Counted from the first letter of the stretch, positions 19,781 to 28,930 are shown. The stretch is 64,000 nt of DNA from Thermohalobaculum sp039184865 (GCA_039184865.1 JBCDAV010000001.1:1-64000), one strand, 5' to 3'. Notes: generated from the letters alone by a model not told the origin. Program-made: numbers and translations.

Positions 19781-20508
19781 TCGCGCGAATGGGCTTCTTG
19801 ATGGTGCGTGTGATCATGTTGATGGCTGTAGAGCGCGAGTGAACGCGCGTCGCCATCGCCGAACAGAGCGCGGTATTCCGGGGCTTCGGAGACATCGGTC
19901 GGCGCACCCTCGCAACAGATGTGTCCGTTCAGACAGATGACGCGATCCGATGCTCGCATCACCACGTGCAAATCATGGCTGACCATCAGGATGGCACACC
20001 CGAGATCCTCGCGAACGCTGTTGATCAACGCATAGAAATCCGAAACGCCGTGCTGATCGAGACCCTGCGTCGGCTCGTCCAGGATCAGGATGTCCGGCGT
20101 CGCCAATAGCGCCCGTGCAAGCAGGGCGCGCTGGAGTTGTCCGCCGGAAAGCTTCGACACTTGCGAATGTCTGCGATCCGACAACCCGACCAGGTTCAGC
20201 GCCTCGTCAATCTGATGCTTTGAATGGCGCATCGGCAGGCACAGGAACCGCTCGACGGTGATCGGTAAGGTCGGATCGAGCGCAAGCCGCTGAGGGACAT
20301 AACCGATCTTGAGACCCGGTTTGCGCGTCACAGCGCCACGAGATGGTTGCAGCGCGCCCAGGAGCAGACGCAGGAGCGTTGACTTGCCCGATCCATTCGG
20401 CCCGACAACCGTGACGATCTCGCCATCGCCGATCGACATCGACACATCGCGCAGCACCTGATTGCCGCCGAAGCGGACGGCGGCATTCTCGGCCGAGATC
20501 AGGGTCAC
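19777..20508 (-). CDS. znuC: Zinc ABC transporter ATP-binding protein
   Basis: ATPase of ZnuABC, 243 residues. Walker A is GPNGSGKS at about residues 36-43, the ABC signature is LSGGQLQRALLARALL and Walker B is ILILDEPTQGLD. The C-terminus is His-rich (HQHDHTHHQEAHSRE), common in zinc-handling proteins. It overlaps zur by one base at its start and znuB by 4 bases at its end, so the three are one transcript. Confidence 0.95.
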   Translation of the reverse strand: MTLISAENAAVRFGGNQVLRDVSMSIGDGEIVTVVGPNGSGKSTLLRLLLGALQPSRGAVTRKPGLKIGYVPQRLALDPTLPITVERFLCLPMRHSKHQIDEALNLVGLSDRRHSQVSKLSGGQLQRALLARALLATPDILILDEPTQGLDQHGVSDFYALINSVREDLGCAILMVSHDLHVVMRASDRVICLNGHICCEGAPTDVSEAPEYRALFGDGDARSLALYSHQHDHTHHQEAHSRE

Positions 20509-20993
20509 TAAGTGGTTGCCGGCTGGCAGGATCGGCAGAGCCCTTCCACTTCGATGGATGTGCGTTCGACGCTGAAACCGACGTCTTCGGCAGCCGAGTC
20601 AAACGGGGACATGTCGAACGACACGTCCGTTTCGGCGACTCCGCGACAGTCGCGGCAGATCAGAAATGCCGGTGCATGGCCTTCCCGCGGCCGGGTGCAC
20701 GCGACGAATGCATTCAAACGTTCGATCTTGTGGGCAAGACCGTGCGCAACAAGAAAATCCAGAGCCCGGTAGGCCGCTGGCGGGTGTGCATTCTCACCTG
20801 ATGTCGACAGGCGGTTCAGAACTTCGTAGGCGCCGATCGCGCGATGCTCCTGAAGGAGAATCTCAAGGACGCGCCGTCGGGCATCCGTGAGACGCAGAGA
20901 ACGCGCGGCGCACAATGCCTCGGCATCGGCGAGACCCCGCTCGATGCATCCGGCATGTTCGTGATCAACGAAGGCCAGTGGGTTGTCGTTCAT
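20508..20993 (-). CDS. zur: Zinc uptake regulator of the Fur family
   Basis: Zinc-sensing repressor, 161 residues. The winged helix covers LRLTDARRRVLEILLQEHRAIGAYEVLNRL and PPAAYRALDFLVAHGLAHKIE (quoted in parts). Structural zinc is held by two CxxC pairs, CRDC and CRSC. I chose the ATG at 20993 (MNDNPLAF) behind a GGCGGAGC ribosome site instead of the in-frame ATG 11 codons upstream. It is first in zur-znuC-znuB and divergent from znuA. A Zur-box candidate lies in the shared 113-base gap, implying autoregulation. Confidence 0.93.
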   Translation of the reverse strand: MNDNPLAFVDHEHAGCIERGLADAEALCAARSLRLTDARRRVLEILLQEHRAIGAYEVLNRLSTSGENAHPPAAYRALDFLVAHGLAHKIERLNAFVACTRPREGHAPAFLICRDCRGVAETDVSFDMSPFDSAAEDVGFSVERTSIEVEGLCRSCQPATT

Positions 20994-21061
20994 GCTTGCT
21001 CCGCCCGGTATGATCGAGGACTCCATTTATCAACGCAAGCTCCTTAATGCTTGCCAAAACC

Positions 21062-21074
21062 GTTATGTGATAAC
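21062..21074. promoter_or_regulatory. Zur-box candidate between zur and znuA
   Basis: GTTATGTGATAAC is a perfect inverted repeat of GTTAT and ATAAC around GTG. It lies 33 bases before the znuA start and 69 bases before the zur start. Alphaproteobacterial Zur boxes are AT-rich palindromes containing GTTAT/ATAAC arms, so location and sequence fit repression of both divergent transcripts when zinc is sufficient. Confidence 0.75.
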
Positions 21075-21106
21075 AATAGGCTATTCGCACTCCACGGAAC
21101 CGACCG

Positions 21107-22129
21107 ATGCGCTTGATCACCTTGCTGGCTGCCATGCTGCTTCCGCTTGCGGTCGCAGCGCAACCCCCTCGTGTTGTCACCGACATCGCGCCGGTGCATT
21201 CACTTGTGGCTTCGGTGACGCGCGGCATCTCCGCACCGGAGGTCCTTCTGCCGCCCGGAGCATCTCCGCACGGATATGCGCTCAGGCCGTCAGAAGCAAG
21301 AATGCTGGCCCAGGCGGACGTTCTGATCTGGATCGGTCGGGACTTCACCCCATGGCTCGACGGCTCCGTACAAACCCTTGCTGCAAACGCGCGGCATCTC
21401 TCGTTGCTGGAGGTGAAGGGCACTTTGCTCTTGGAGTATCGGGGCGCGGGCCACATCGACCATGACGCGCAGGAACATGGCGGTCAGGCCGTTGACGGGG
21501 TGAAACTGACGCTATCTGACGAACACGACCACGCCGACGAAAAGCCGATCGCATCCGGTGGCAAGGTTGGCACGGTGCTGCGCGACGAGAACGGACGCGA
21601 TAACTTCGTCCGTGACTCGGAACTGCACGCATGGCTTGATCCGGAGAACGCCAAGACATGGCTCGACGCAATCGCGATGCTGTTGTCCGAAATCGATCCC
21701 GAGAACCGGATCGCCTACGAGGCAAATGCATTGCTCGCGAAACAGGAGATTGACGAAGCGTCGTCGATGTTGCGCGCCGTGCTTGGTCCCGTTCAGGAGA
21801 AACGGTTCATCGTCCTGCACGATGCCTATCACTACTTTGAAAATCGCTTTGGCGTGACTTCGGTCGCCGCCTTCTTGCCGAACGACGGTGCTGCGGCGAG
21901 CGCGGGCCATGTCCGCTCGATATCGCGGATCCTCGCCGATGGCGGGATCTCCTGCGTCTTCATCGAGCCGCAGATGCCGGCGACGCTCGCAAGAACCCTG
22001 TCATCCGAGCACGGCGTTCTCACCGGAGTTCTGGACCCGCTCGGCGACACGCTGGAACGTGGCCCAGGGCTCTACGAGAAGCTCATTCTGAATCTGGGCA
22101 TGGGGCTACGCGACTGCCTGGTGTCGTAG
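21107..22129 (+). CDS. znuA: Zinc ABC transporter periplasmic binding protein
   Basis: Periplasmic zinc-binding component of ZnuABC, 340 residues with a signal peptide of about 18 residues. The cluster A-I fold is seen with metal-ligand histidines near H55 (PPGASPHGYAL), H174 (SELHAWLDPENA) and the later HDAYHYFENRFG. A His/Asp-rich loop at about 116-142 (HIDHDAQEHGG and DEHDHADE), typical of ZnuA, may collect zinc. Its stop codon lies in the loop of a terminator hairpin. Confidence 0.95.
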   Translation: MRLITLLAAMLLPLAVAAQPPRVVTDIAPVHSLVASVTRGISAPEVLLPPGASPHGYALRPSEARMLAQADVLIWIGRDFTPWLDGSVQTLAANARHLSLLEVKGTLLLEYRGAGHIDHDAQEHGGQAVDGVKLTLSDEHDHADEKPIASGGKVGTVLRDENGRDNFVRDSELHAWLDPENAKTWLDAIAMLLSEIDPENRIAYEANALLAKQEIDEASSMLRAVLGPVQEKRFIVLHDAYHYFENRFGVTSVAAFLPNDGAAASAGHVRSISRILADGGISCVFIEPQMPATLARTLSSEHGVLTGVLDPLGDTLERGPGLYEKLILNLGMGLRDCLVS

Positions 22130-22147
22130 AGACCGCTCGACACCAGG
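22117..22147 (+). terminator. Intrinsic terminator overlapping the znuA stop codon
   Basis: CCTGGTGTCG (22117-22126) pairs perfectly with CGACACCAGG (22138-22147) around an 11-base loop, followed by TCTTCTTCG. The znuA TAG at 22127-22129 is in the loop. The 3' end of znuA therefore doubles as the left arm of the hairpin. It could act in both directions, since the RTX gene ends 22 bases further on. Confidence 0.75.
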
Positions 22148-22168
22148 TCTTCTTCGCTAACGCACGCG

Positions 22169-23371
22169 TCAGACGAACACGAAATCGCTCGAACTGAGGT
22201 CCGCTGCCGAGATCGTAGTCAGGACGATCTTATCGGTGCCGCCTATCGGCTCGCTCGTCACCATGACGTTGCCGTTCGACAGATCGAAGATCCGCACGTC
22301 ATCGATATCCGACGCGCCCCAGCCACTGACGTCCAGCAGATCCGTGCCGTCCTCGAAATCGAGGACGAGGTCGAGATCCGACCCGGCCATGAAAAGAAAT
22401 GTGTCGGCACCCGTGCCACCCTGCAGAACATCGTTTCCGGCACCGCCGTCCAGGGTGTCATCGCCGGCGCGTGCGATGAGCCGGTCGCGTCCGGCACCGC
22501 CGTCCAGCATGTTTCCACCGGAGTTGCCGACGAGCCAGTTGGCGAGCGCGTTGCCTGTCAGGTTAAAGCCGGATGTGCCGAGAGCGGTCGCCGCTTCCAC
22601 GTTGTCGTCCAGCACGACGCTCGATGTGGCGAGGACCCGATCATATCCATCGCCTGCGCTCTCGATGACCGTGTCGCCGATGCTGTCGATGTAATAGACA
22701 TCGTCGCCCGACCCACCCTCGAGCGTGTCGTCGCCGCCGTTACTCTCGAGCACGTCGTTTCCGGCGTCGCCTCGCAGCGTATCGTCGCCTGCGCCGCCCT
22801 CGATTACGTCTGCTCCGCCGCCGCCGGAGACGAGATCGCCCGCGTCGCCAGCGATCATTCGGTTGTCAAACGCGTCGCCGATCAGGATGTTGCTGAAGTC
22901 GTCAGCGCCCTGAGCACCCTCGATCGCGTCATACACATCGCTCGCGGCGTCTCCGGCGTTGTTTGCAGTGTTCGACAGGTCGACCGTGACGCCGGCAGAC
23001 GAGGAGGCATACGAAGCAACGTCGATACCGTCGCCGCCGAACAGGCTGTCTGTGCCTGTCCCACCAGCCATGAAATCGTTGCCGTCGCCGCCATAAATCT
23101 GGTCAGACCCGGCACCGCCGACCAACAGGTCATGACCGTCGCCGCCGAAGATCGTGTCGTCGCCGTCCTCACCGGTGATCGCGTCGCCAGCCGAATTACC
23201 GAACAGCGTGTCCGCGCCGTCGCCCCCGAAGATCAGATCGCTTCCGCCGCCGCCGTCGACGCTGTCGCCGTCCGCGCCGGCAAAGACCATGTCATTGCCG
23301 CCAAGAGCCTGGATCATATCGATGCCGCCGGTTCCCAGCAGTGTTTCCGCCGCATTCGTTCCGGTAATCAT
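22169..23371 (-). CDS. RTX-type calcium-binding repeat protein
   Basis: The 400-residue protein is made almost wholly of GGxGxDxLx nonapeptide repeats in two blocks, about residues 20-115 and 175-320. These fold into a calcium-bound parallel beta roll. The C-terminus (LDFEDGTDLLDVSGW ... SSSDFVFV) matches the uncleaved C-terminal signal for type I secretion. No enzyme domain is visible. No HlyB/HlyD-type exporter genes are adjacent. It may be a surface or matrix protein. Upstream is a long AT-rich region. Confidence 0.85.
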   Translation of the reverse strand: MITGTNAAETLLGTGGIDMIQALGGNDMVFAGADGDSVDGGGGSDLIFGGDGADTLFGNSAGDAITGEDGDDTIFGGDGHDLLVGGAGSDQIYGGDGNDFMAGGTGTDSLFGGDGIDVASYASSSAGVTVDLSNTANNAGDAASDVYDAIEGAQGADDFSNILIGDAFDNRMIAGDAGDLVSGGGGADVIEGGAGDDTLRGDAGNDVLESNGGDDTLEGGSGDDVYYIDSIGDTVIESAGDGYDRVLATSSVVLDDNVEAATALGTSGFNLTGNALANWLVGNSGGNMLDGGAGRDRLIARAGDDTLDGGAGNDVLQGGTGADTFLFMAGSDLDLVLDFEDGTDLLDVSGWGASDIDDVRIFDLSNGNVMVTSEPIGGTDKIVLTTISAADLSSSDFVFV

Positions 23372-23993
23372 TTCAGGTCGGTCCTTCTGCTACGAGACAA
23401 GTTGAGCCTGTTTCGCGCGGCGGACGTTTGAGGCTGACCGGGAATACGGCCTCCGAAGAAGCCGTCTCTGTGGGGTATGGATCTCCGGCAGCCATTCCTG
23501 AGACTGCAGCTCGTTTGACCCGAAACCTGTAAGTCGACACCTGTTCGCCCTCGCGACGTGGGACTGTCCAAGCGCCGTTTTCAGATTGCTCAACTTGATC
23601 TGCGCCGGACGTCTCTCTCTGAGATGACGACGGAGTGCTGAAGATCGTGTTACTTATAAAATTTTATGTTATTTGGTTTAAAAGGTTTAAAGTGTTGGTG
23701 TGATTAGAGATTTCTGTTCATAAAATGTTCCAATTTATCGGAAGTCATTTCAGAGAAACAACAAATTCTTTCATGGAATATTTTTGCGAGACGAGATGAT
23801 TTTCATGTTTTCTATGCCTTGAATTGGGACTCGGCTCAAACTCTCCCACGATCAATGATGCAGGCGAATCGGCGCTGATCGCATTCTCGGCGTCGTGCTT
23901 GCACCGACCAGGCGTCAGGTCAGGCACATATCAGGCCAGTTCTGCGCTCTGCTGAAGTGATGCGGCAAGCGAGCCGAGCGGTCTCGGGCCGAG
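23372..23993. other. Long AT-rich region upstream of the RTX gene
   Basis: About 620 bases between the RTX start and the end of the GGDEF-EAL gene, both on the minus strand. The block 23645-23775 is strikingly AT-rich against the GC-rich background and contains GGTTTAAA twice (23675-23682 and 23684-23691, 9-bp period) and TTATAAAATTTTAT. No credible protein is seen. It probably holds the RTX promoter and its control sites, possibly a target for a nucleoid-type silencer. Confidence 0.55.
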
Positions 23994-26258
23994 CTAGCCT
24001 GAAGCGGCGCGGCGGTGGTCCAAGGCCATCTCCCTGAACGCACCTGGCGACCAGTTGCGCAGGAAGACGCTGAACTCCGATGCGCGCATGGGTTTCGCGA
24101 TGAAGTAGCCCTGAAGGATATCGCACGACATCTGGCGCAGGAGTTCGGCCTCTCGTGCGTTCTCCACGCCTTCGGCGACAACGCGGACATTCAGGGATCG
24201 GCAGATATCAACGATTGAGCGGACGAGATTCAATCTCGCGTCGTCGAGAGTCATTGCCGCGATGAGCTGACGATCGATCTTGATCGCGTCGGGGCCGAGT
24301 TGGACCAGACTGATCAGCGATGCATGTCCGCTGCCAAAATCGTCCAGTTCGACGTCGATGCCCATCTCCTTGAGCATGTCGATGTTCCAGCTGATCGTCT
24401 CCTCGACATCGTCGAGAAACACGGACTCGAGCAGTTCGAACGAAATCATGCCCTTGGGAAGATCCATTTCCTGCAGGCTCGAGATCAACTTGTCGTCCAT
24501 CAGCCGCTTGGAGGAGACATTCACCGAAAGCCGAGGCACATTGAGGCTTTCATCAGCCCAGCCCTGCATCGCGCTGACGGCTTTCTCGAGGATCATCCGG
24601 TCGATGGTGGCGACGACGCTCAGGTCCTCTGCGATGGACAGGAAGGCATCTGGCGCGCGGACGCCGCGTTTGTCGCTTTCCCACCGCGCGAGCGCTTCAA
24701 CGCCGATGATCTCATAGGTTCGAGCACAAACTTGGGGCTGGAACCAGGGCGTGAATTCAGAGCGTTTCAGACCCGCGAGTATCCCGTCTGCGATGGCCTT
24801 GTAGTCTAGAACCTCCTGCTGCAACTCGTCCGAGAAGAACGTGAAACACCCTCGGCCACGGCTCTTCGCACGATAAAGCGCGACATCGGCATTCACCAGC
24901 AAGCCTTTTGCATCGATCAGATCGCCATGCATCGTGGCGATGCCGACGGAAGCCCCGAACCAGCATTCCCGGCCCTCGAAGGTCACGGGACGGCTGAATT
25001 CGTCGATAAGCCGCGCTGCAAGACTGCCGAGCATCTCCTCGCCGCCGTGGCCGCTGCAGATCACAACGAATTCGTCGCCTCCGACCCGCGCAACGAAGTC
25101 ATCCTGTGGGACGTTTTGCGCGAGCACGGCCGCGACATGGCGCAGAACGGCGTCGCCTGCTGCATGGCCCAAGGTGTCGTTGATCTGCTTGAACCGGTCG
25201 AGATCGATGTGAAGCGCCCCGATCCATCCGCCATTTTTAGAACACTGCTCAGCGAGCTCTTCCAGCTTGGTGTCGAGGTATCTTCTGTTCGCGATCCCGG
25301 TCAGCGGATCGTGCATCGCGCGATGCTCAATTTCGCGCTGAACCGTCTGCATTTCGGCGTTCCGGCTCTCAAGCTGCGCATTCGCCTCCTTCAGGCGTCC
25401 CATCGCGTCCGACTTTGCCTTGTTGGCAACGTTCAGCTTGCGGTTCGCTGCCAGAAGTTCCTCCTTGGCCTTCTGGAAGTCGGTCAGGTCCCGGCCAACG
25501 CCGCGATACCCGGCGAACTCGCCGTTCTCGTCGTAGTACGGCGTTCCGCTCGAGGAGATATACTGCTGCTTGCCATCCGGACCCGCGCGCCAGAACCTGA
25601 AGTCCTTGAACGGCTGATGGGTGTCGAGCCAGGCGAGATGCATTTCCATCTCGAGAGAGAGGTCCTTGCTCGCCATCAATTCGCGGCGGGTCTTGCCGAT
25701 ATGGAAATCAACCGGAACGCCCGTAACCTCTTCGACCTGTTCGGACATGTAGGTGAAGCGCAACTCGCGATCCATTTCCCAGACCCAGTCGGTCGACACT
25801 TCGATGAAGTCTGATTGCCGCTTCTGCAGCGACCGCATTTGGCGTTCGACCTCGCAACGCTCGGTTATGTCCTGAAACACACCGAACAGGGCGTGGACGT
25901 CGCCATCGCCTCTCAGTTCACATGCGCCTTCACTTCGGACATATCTGATTTCACCATTCGCGAGCAGCAGCCTGGACTCGAAGTCGAACGAAGACTTCTG
26001 ATCGATCGCTTCGGCAAGTCTGGTCTCGACCATTTCCCGTTCGTCGGGGTGATAGAACGTGATCGCGTCTTCGAGGGCGACCGAACGGGCCGACGGCTCC
26101 AATCCGTGGATCCGAAAGGTCTGTGGTGACCATTCGACCGCCTCGCTCCCCACGGTCCAGTACCAATGACCGATGTCGCCCATGTGCTCCGCCATTTCAT
26201 ATTGGCGCAGCTTGCGGCTCATGTCGGCAATTGACGGATCCGAGGCCCGGTCGCTCAT
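23994..26258 (-). CDS. PAS-PAS-GGDEF-EAL cyclic-di-GMP signalling protein
   Basis: The 754-residue protein has two PAS domains (about residues 20-135 and 150-265, the first with GHWYWTV, the second ending GVGRDLTD), a coiled linker (265-312), a GGDEF domain with intact GGDEF at 393-397, and an EAL domain with EAL at 521-523 and LDDFGSGHASL later. Both synthesis and breakdown of cyclic di-GMP look possible. The product-inhibition RxxD site before GGDEF is missing: the expected Arg is Pro384. No transmembrane segment is seen, so it should be cytoplasmic and sense through PAS. Confidence 0.93.
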   Translation of the reverse strand: MSDRASDPSIADMSRKLRQYEMAEHMGDIGHWYWTVGSEAVEWSPQTFRIHGLEPSARSVALEDAITFYHPDEREMVETRLAEAIDQKSSFDFESRLLLANGEIRYVRSEGACELRGDGDVHALFGVFQDITERCEVERQMRSLQKRQSDFIEVSTDWVWEMDRELRFTYMSEQVEEVTGVPVDFHIGKTRRELMASKDLSLEMEMHLAWLDTHQPFKDFRFWRAGPDGKQQYISSSGTPYYDENGEFAGYRGVGRDLTDFQKAKEELLAANRKLNVANKAKSDAMGRLKEANAQLESRNAEMQTVQREIEHRAMHDPLTGIANRRYLDTKLEELAEQCSKNGGWIGALHIDLDRFKQINDTLGHAAGDAVLRHVAAVLAQNVPQDDFVARVGGDEFVVICSGHGGEEMLGSLAARLIDEFSRPVTFEGRECWFGASVGIATMHGDLIDAKGLLVNADVALYRAKSRGRGCFTFFSDELQQEVLDYKAIADGILAGLKRSEFTPWFQPQVCARTYEIIGVEALARWESDKRGVRAPDAFLSIAEDLSVVATIDRMILEKAVSAMQGWADESLNVPRLSVNVSSKRLMDDKLISSLQEMDLPKGMISFELLESVFLDDVEETISWNIDMLKEMGIDVELDDFGSGHASLISLVQLGPDAIKIDRQLIAAMTLDDARLNLVRSIVDICRSLNVRVVAEGVENAREAELLRQMSCDILQGYFIAKPMRASEFSVFLRNWSPGAFREMALDHRRAASG

Positions 26259-26322
26259 CCTCAGGCGTTACCCACCACTAGAGTTTCGCCGCAGAAACTG
26301 ACCGGAAACAGATAAGTATTCG

Positions 26323-26784
26323 TTAGCTCTGCTGTGATTCCACGACGAATGGCGGCATATCCGGCTCGCGTCCGGGCTCGGTCCGCAAGAGTTTCCAAAT
26401 CCCGCTCGCTACGAAGCATTTCCGCTCGCCGGCCCAAGCTTCGCATTCCATGAAGACGAGATCGACCGTGGCGCGGTTCATCCGGGCTTCGACGACGAGC
26501 CATTGATCGCGCTTCGCCGCCGCCAGAAAATGGCCCCGAAAATCGATTGTTGCACAGGGTCGCCGGTCCATGATGCGGTGCGCAGTGATGCCCATCGCCA
26601 CATCCGACGCGGCCATATAGACGCCGCCATGGCAGACGCCTCCGAAGTTGATGTGGCGTTGATCGAGCAGCACCGCGAGCTGTGCGATTGCATCGTCGAT
26701 CTTCGCATAGAGCAGTGGTCCGAGATGCTCGTTAAAACCGCCGTCTTTGACCTCGCGCCAATTGCGATCCGGATCGAATTTCAT
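26323..26784 (-). CDS. Hotdog-fold acyl-CoA thioesterase-like protein
   Basis: The product is 153 residues from the ATG at 26784; a GTG four codons upstream with a GCGGAG site is an alternative. The core has NFGGVCHGGVYMAASDVAMG, the HGG motif of PaaI-type 4HBT enzymes, followed by IDFRGHFLAAAKRDQWLVVEA and VFMECEAWAG. Substrate unknown. It is a lone gene on the minus strand between the Deg-type protease and the GGDEF-EAL gene. Confidence 0.75.
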   Translation of the reverse strand: MKFDPDRNWREVKDGGFNEHLGPLLYAKIDDAIAQLAVLLDQRHINFGGVCHGGVYMAASDVAMGITAHRIMDRRPCATIDFRGHFLAAAKRDQWLVVEARMNRATVDLVFMECEAWAGERKCFVASGIWKLLRTEPGREPDMPPFVVESQQS

Positions 26785-26910
26785 GCCGTTCAACACCCAG
26801 TAAAACTCCGCACGTGGGGTAGAGCCTACTGAAGATGTTCGCGCAACTGGAACTAGTGCCGACCGCTGTTGGATGCGTCGGTCATAACTGATGTAACCGA
26901 TGAAAGCTGT

Positions 26911-26943
26911 GGCCCGCCCGGGTCGCGAGTATTCGGGCGGGCC
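26911..26943 (-). terminator. Hairpin terminator after the Deg-type protease gene
   Basis: GGCCCGCCCG (26911-26920) pairs perfectly with CGGGCGGGCC (26934-26943) around 13 bases, 7 bases beyond the protease stop codon. The minus-strand continuation ACAGCTTTCATC has only a short T-run, so efficiency is uncertain. Confidence 0.6.
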
Positions 26944-26950
26944 TCGCTCT

Positions 26951-28063
26951 TCAGGCTGGGAACTTCCCGGTCCTGATCGACAGTTTCTGCTCGGAACCCT
27001 TCCGCAGGACGCGAACATCGGTGCGCGTTCCGGGGTCGGTGTCTGCGACGGTCCGCGTCAGATCGCGCACGGTCTTGATCGGTTGCGTTCCGAAGTTGAG
27101 GATGACATCGCCACGGCGCAAGCCTGCGCGGGCGGCAGGGCCATCATCGACTACGTCAGCAATCAGCGCACCTTCGGCCGCGTCGAGACCGATTGCAGCA
27201 GCGATCTCCTCGGTCACCGGCTGGATCGACACACCGAGCCATCCGCGTTCGACCGAGCCGTTCTGGATCAGGTCAGCGACGACCTCGCGTGCCTGGTTTG
27301 ACGGGATCGCAAAGCCGATGCCGACGCTGCCGCCGGACGGTGAGAAGATCGCGGTGTTCACACCGATGACTTCGCCCTGCTGGCTGAACAGCGGTCCGCC
27401 GGAGTTGCCCCGGTTGATCGACGTGTCGACCTGCAGAAAGTCGTCATAGGGTCCCGAGCGGATGTCGCGCCCGCGGGCCGAGACGATCCCTGCCGTCACC
27501 GTGCCGCCGAGGCCGAACGGATTGCCGATCGCGATGGCCCAGTCGCCGACCTCGACAGTTTCCGAGTTGCCCCAGGGAACGGTCGGAAGTCGTCTGCCAG
27601 CATCGACCCGCAAGACAGCGAGGTCGGTCTTGGAATCGGTGCCGATCAACGTCGCGCTCAGTTCCTCTCCGTCCGACAGAACCACTGTGATCTCGTCGGA
27701 TGCTTCTACGACGTGGTTGTTGGTCACGATCGTGCCGTTGCCGTCGATGATGAAGCCCGATCCCAAGCCTTGCGGTCGCCGGCTGCGCTGCTGCGGGCCA
27801 TCCGGGAAGTTGCGCCCGAAGAAGCGCTCCATGAACTCGCGCATCTGCGGGTCGATCTGGGTATTCCCACGGGCTGTGCCCGTCGTCTTGATGGTGACCA
27901 CGGCAGGGCGCGTCGCCTTCACGAGCGGCGCGAAGGAGGGAAGCACCGAAGCGGGCACTGCCGCCGTCGCTGGCTGGGATGTCGTGGCGTGATAGGTCAA
28001 TGGGACCGCGACAGCCAACGCGCCCGTGAGCAGGACCGCCTTGCCGATCGAAGATAGTCTCAT
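26951..28063 (-). CDS. Deg/Htr-family periplasmic serine protease with one PDZ domain
   Basis: The product is 370 residues. The start is the ATG at 28063, giving a hydrophobic signal or anchor segment at residues 5-35. The trypsin-like domain has His117 (TNNHVVE), Asp147 (KTDLAVLRV) and Ser221 (RGNSGGPL). One PDZ domain follows at about 275-365 (GWLGVSI ... PAARAGLRRGDVILNFG). With one PDZ and a likely uncleaved anchor it resembles DegS or HtrA-like proteases more than two-PDZ DegP. Expected role is envelope protein quality control or a stress signal. Confidence 0.9.
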   Translation of the reverse strand: MRLSSIGKAVLLTGALAVAVPLTYHATTSQPATAAVPASVLPSFAPLVKATRPAVVTIKTTGTARGNTQIDPQMREFMERFFGRNFPDGPQQRSRRPQGLGSGFIIDGNGTIVTNNHVVEASDEITVVLSDGEELSATLIGTDSKTDLAVLRVDAGRRLPTVPWGNSETVEVGDWAIAIGNPFGLGGTVTAGIVSARGRDIRSGPYDDFLQVDTSINRGNSGGPLFSQQGEVIGVNTAIFSPSGGSVGIGFAIPSNQAREVVADLIQNGSVERGWLGVSIQPVTEEIAAAIGLDAAEGALIADVVDDGPAARAGLRRGDVILNFGTQPIKTVRDLTRTVADTDPGTRTDVRVLRKGSEQKLSIRTGKFPA

Positions 28064-28255
28064 GTTTGTCTCCAAGGATTCAGTCACGTACGAGCCCAAG
28101 AACTTGGGTTCGCTACTGCCGCTTTAAAGGGGGGCACGTCCGACATCCGGCGACCGGCTCACAGGTTTGTGACAAAATGCAACGGCCGGCGCGAACAACC
28201 GTCTAGACAATCGCGTCCAGCCATGTTCACGTTAAGTTCTCAAAAGGAGGCGCTC

Positions 28256-28930
28256 ATGCCACTGACATCGTTCAACGTGCTTTTCGAACAGGCGGCCGCC
28301 AGGAAAGGTGGTGCGGACGCTTTTGAAGCGACGATGCCCGAGCTCAAATCGGCAAAGGATCTTGGCGGGATTCCGGATGATCGTTGGCTTTCGACGTTCT
28401 CGAAGGGCATTTTCTCGACCGGTCTGAATTGGAAGGTCGTGAGCAACAAGTGGACGGGCATCGAAGAGGCGCTCTGGGAATTCAGGATCTCGCGCTGCGC
28501 CATGATGTCAGACGAGGATCTCGATGCGTTGCTCAAGGATCAGAGGGTCATTCGACACGCGGCGAAGCTGCTCTCGGTGCGCGACAACGCGATTTTCTTT
28601 GCCGATCTGGCCAAGGAACACGGAAGTGCGGCGAAATTCTTCGCGGAGTGGCCCGAAGACGATTTCATCGGACTGATTGCCCTGATGAAGAAACGTGGCA
28701 GCCGGGTTGGAGGAAACACCGGCATGTATGCACTGCGCTTCATGGGAAAGGACGGTTTCGTCCTTGGCGGTGATGTGGTGAAGGCGCTCATAAGCGAAGG
28801 TGTTGTCACGAAGGCTCCGACCTCGCAGCGCGATCTCCGGGCAACGCAAGATGCCTTCAATGCGTGGCGGTCCGAGTCCGGGCGCCCTTTGGCTCATATC
28901 AGCCGAACGCTCGCGTGTACGGTGGAGTAG
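28256..28930 (+). CDS. DNA-3-methyladenine glycosylase I family protein
   Basis: Tag-type base-excision enzyme that would remove 3-methyladenine from alkylated DNA. It is 224 residues from the ATG at 28256, behind a strong AAAAGGAGG ribosome site. Family features include FSKGIFSTGLNWKVVSNKW in place of the usual ILS-pocket region, KLLSVRDNA and GGNTGMYALRFMGKDGFVLG near residue 165. The typical zinc ligands of E. coli Tag are not obvious, so this is the longer Tag-like subfamily. Lone gene on the plus strand. Confidence 0.8.
   Translation: MPLTSFNVLFEQAAARKGGADAFEATMPELKSAKDLGGIPDDRWLSTFSKGIFSTGLNWKVVSNKWTGIEEALWEFRISRCAMMSDEDLDALLKDQRVIRHAAKLLSVRDNAIFFADLAKEHGSAAKFFAEWPEDDFIGLIALMKKRGSRVGGNTGMYALRFMGKDGFVLGGDVVKALISEGVVTKAPTSQRDLRATQDAFNAWRSESGRPLAHISRTLACTVE

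Noticed and set aside
22169..23371. GC-rich short repeats considered as satellite or CRISPR DNA
   Set aside because: They encode RTX nonapeptides in one open frame.
23675..23691. TTAA pair considered as a CtrA binding site
   Set aside because: The two TTAA are separated by 5 bases, not the 7 required for TTAA-N7-TTAA.
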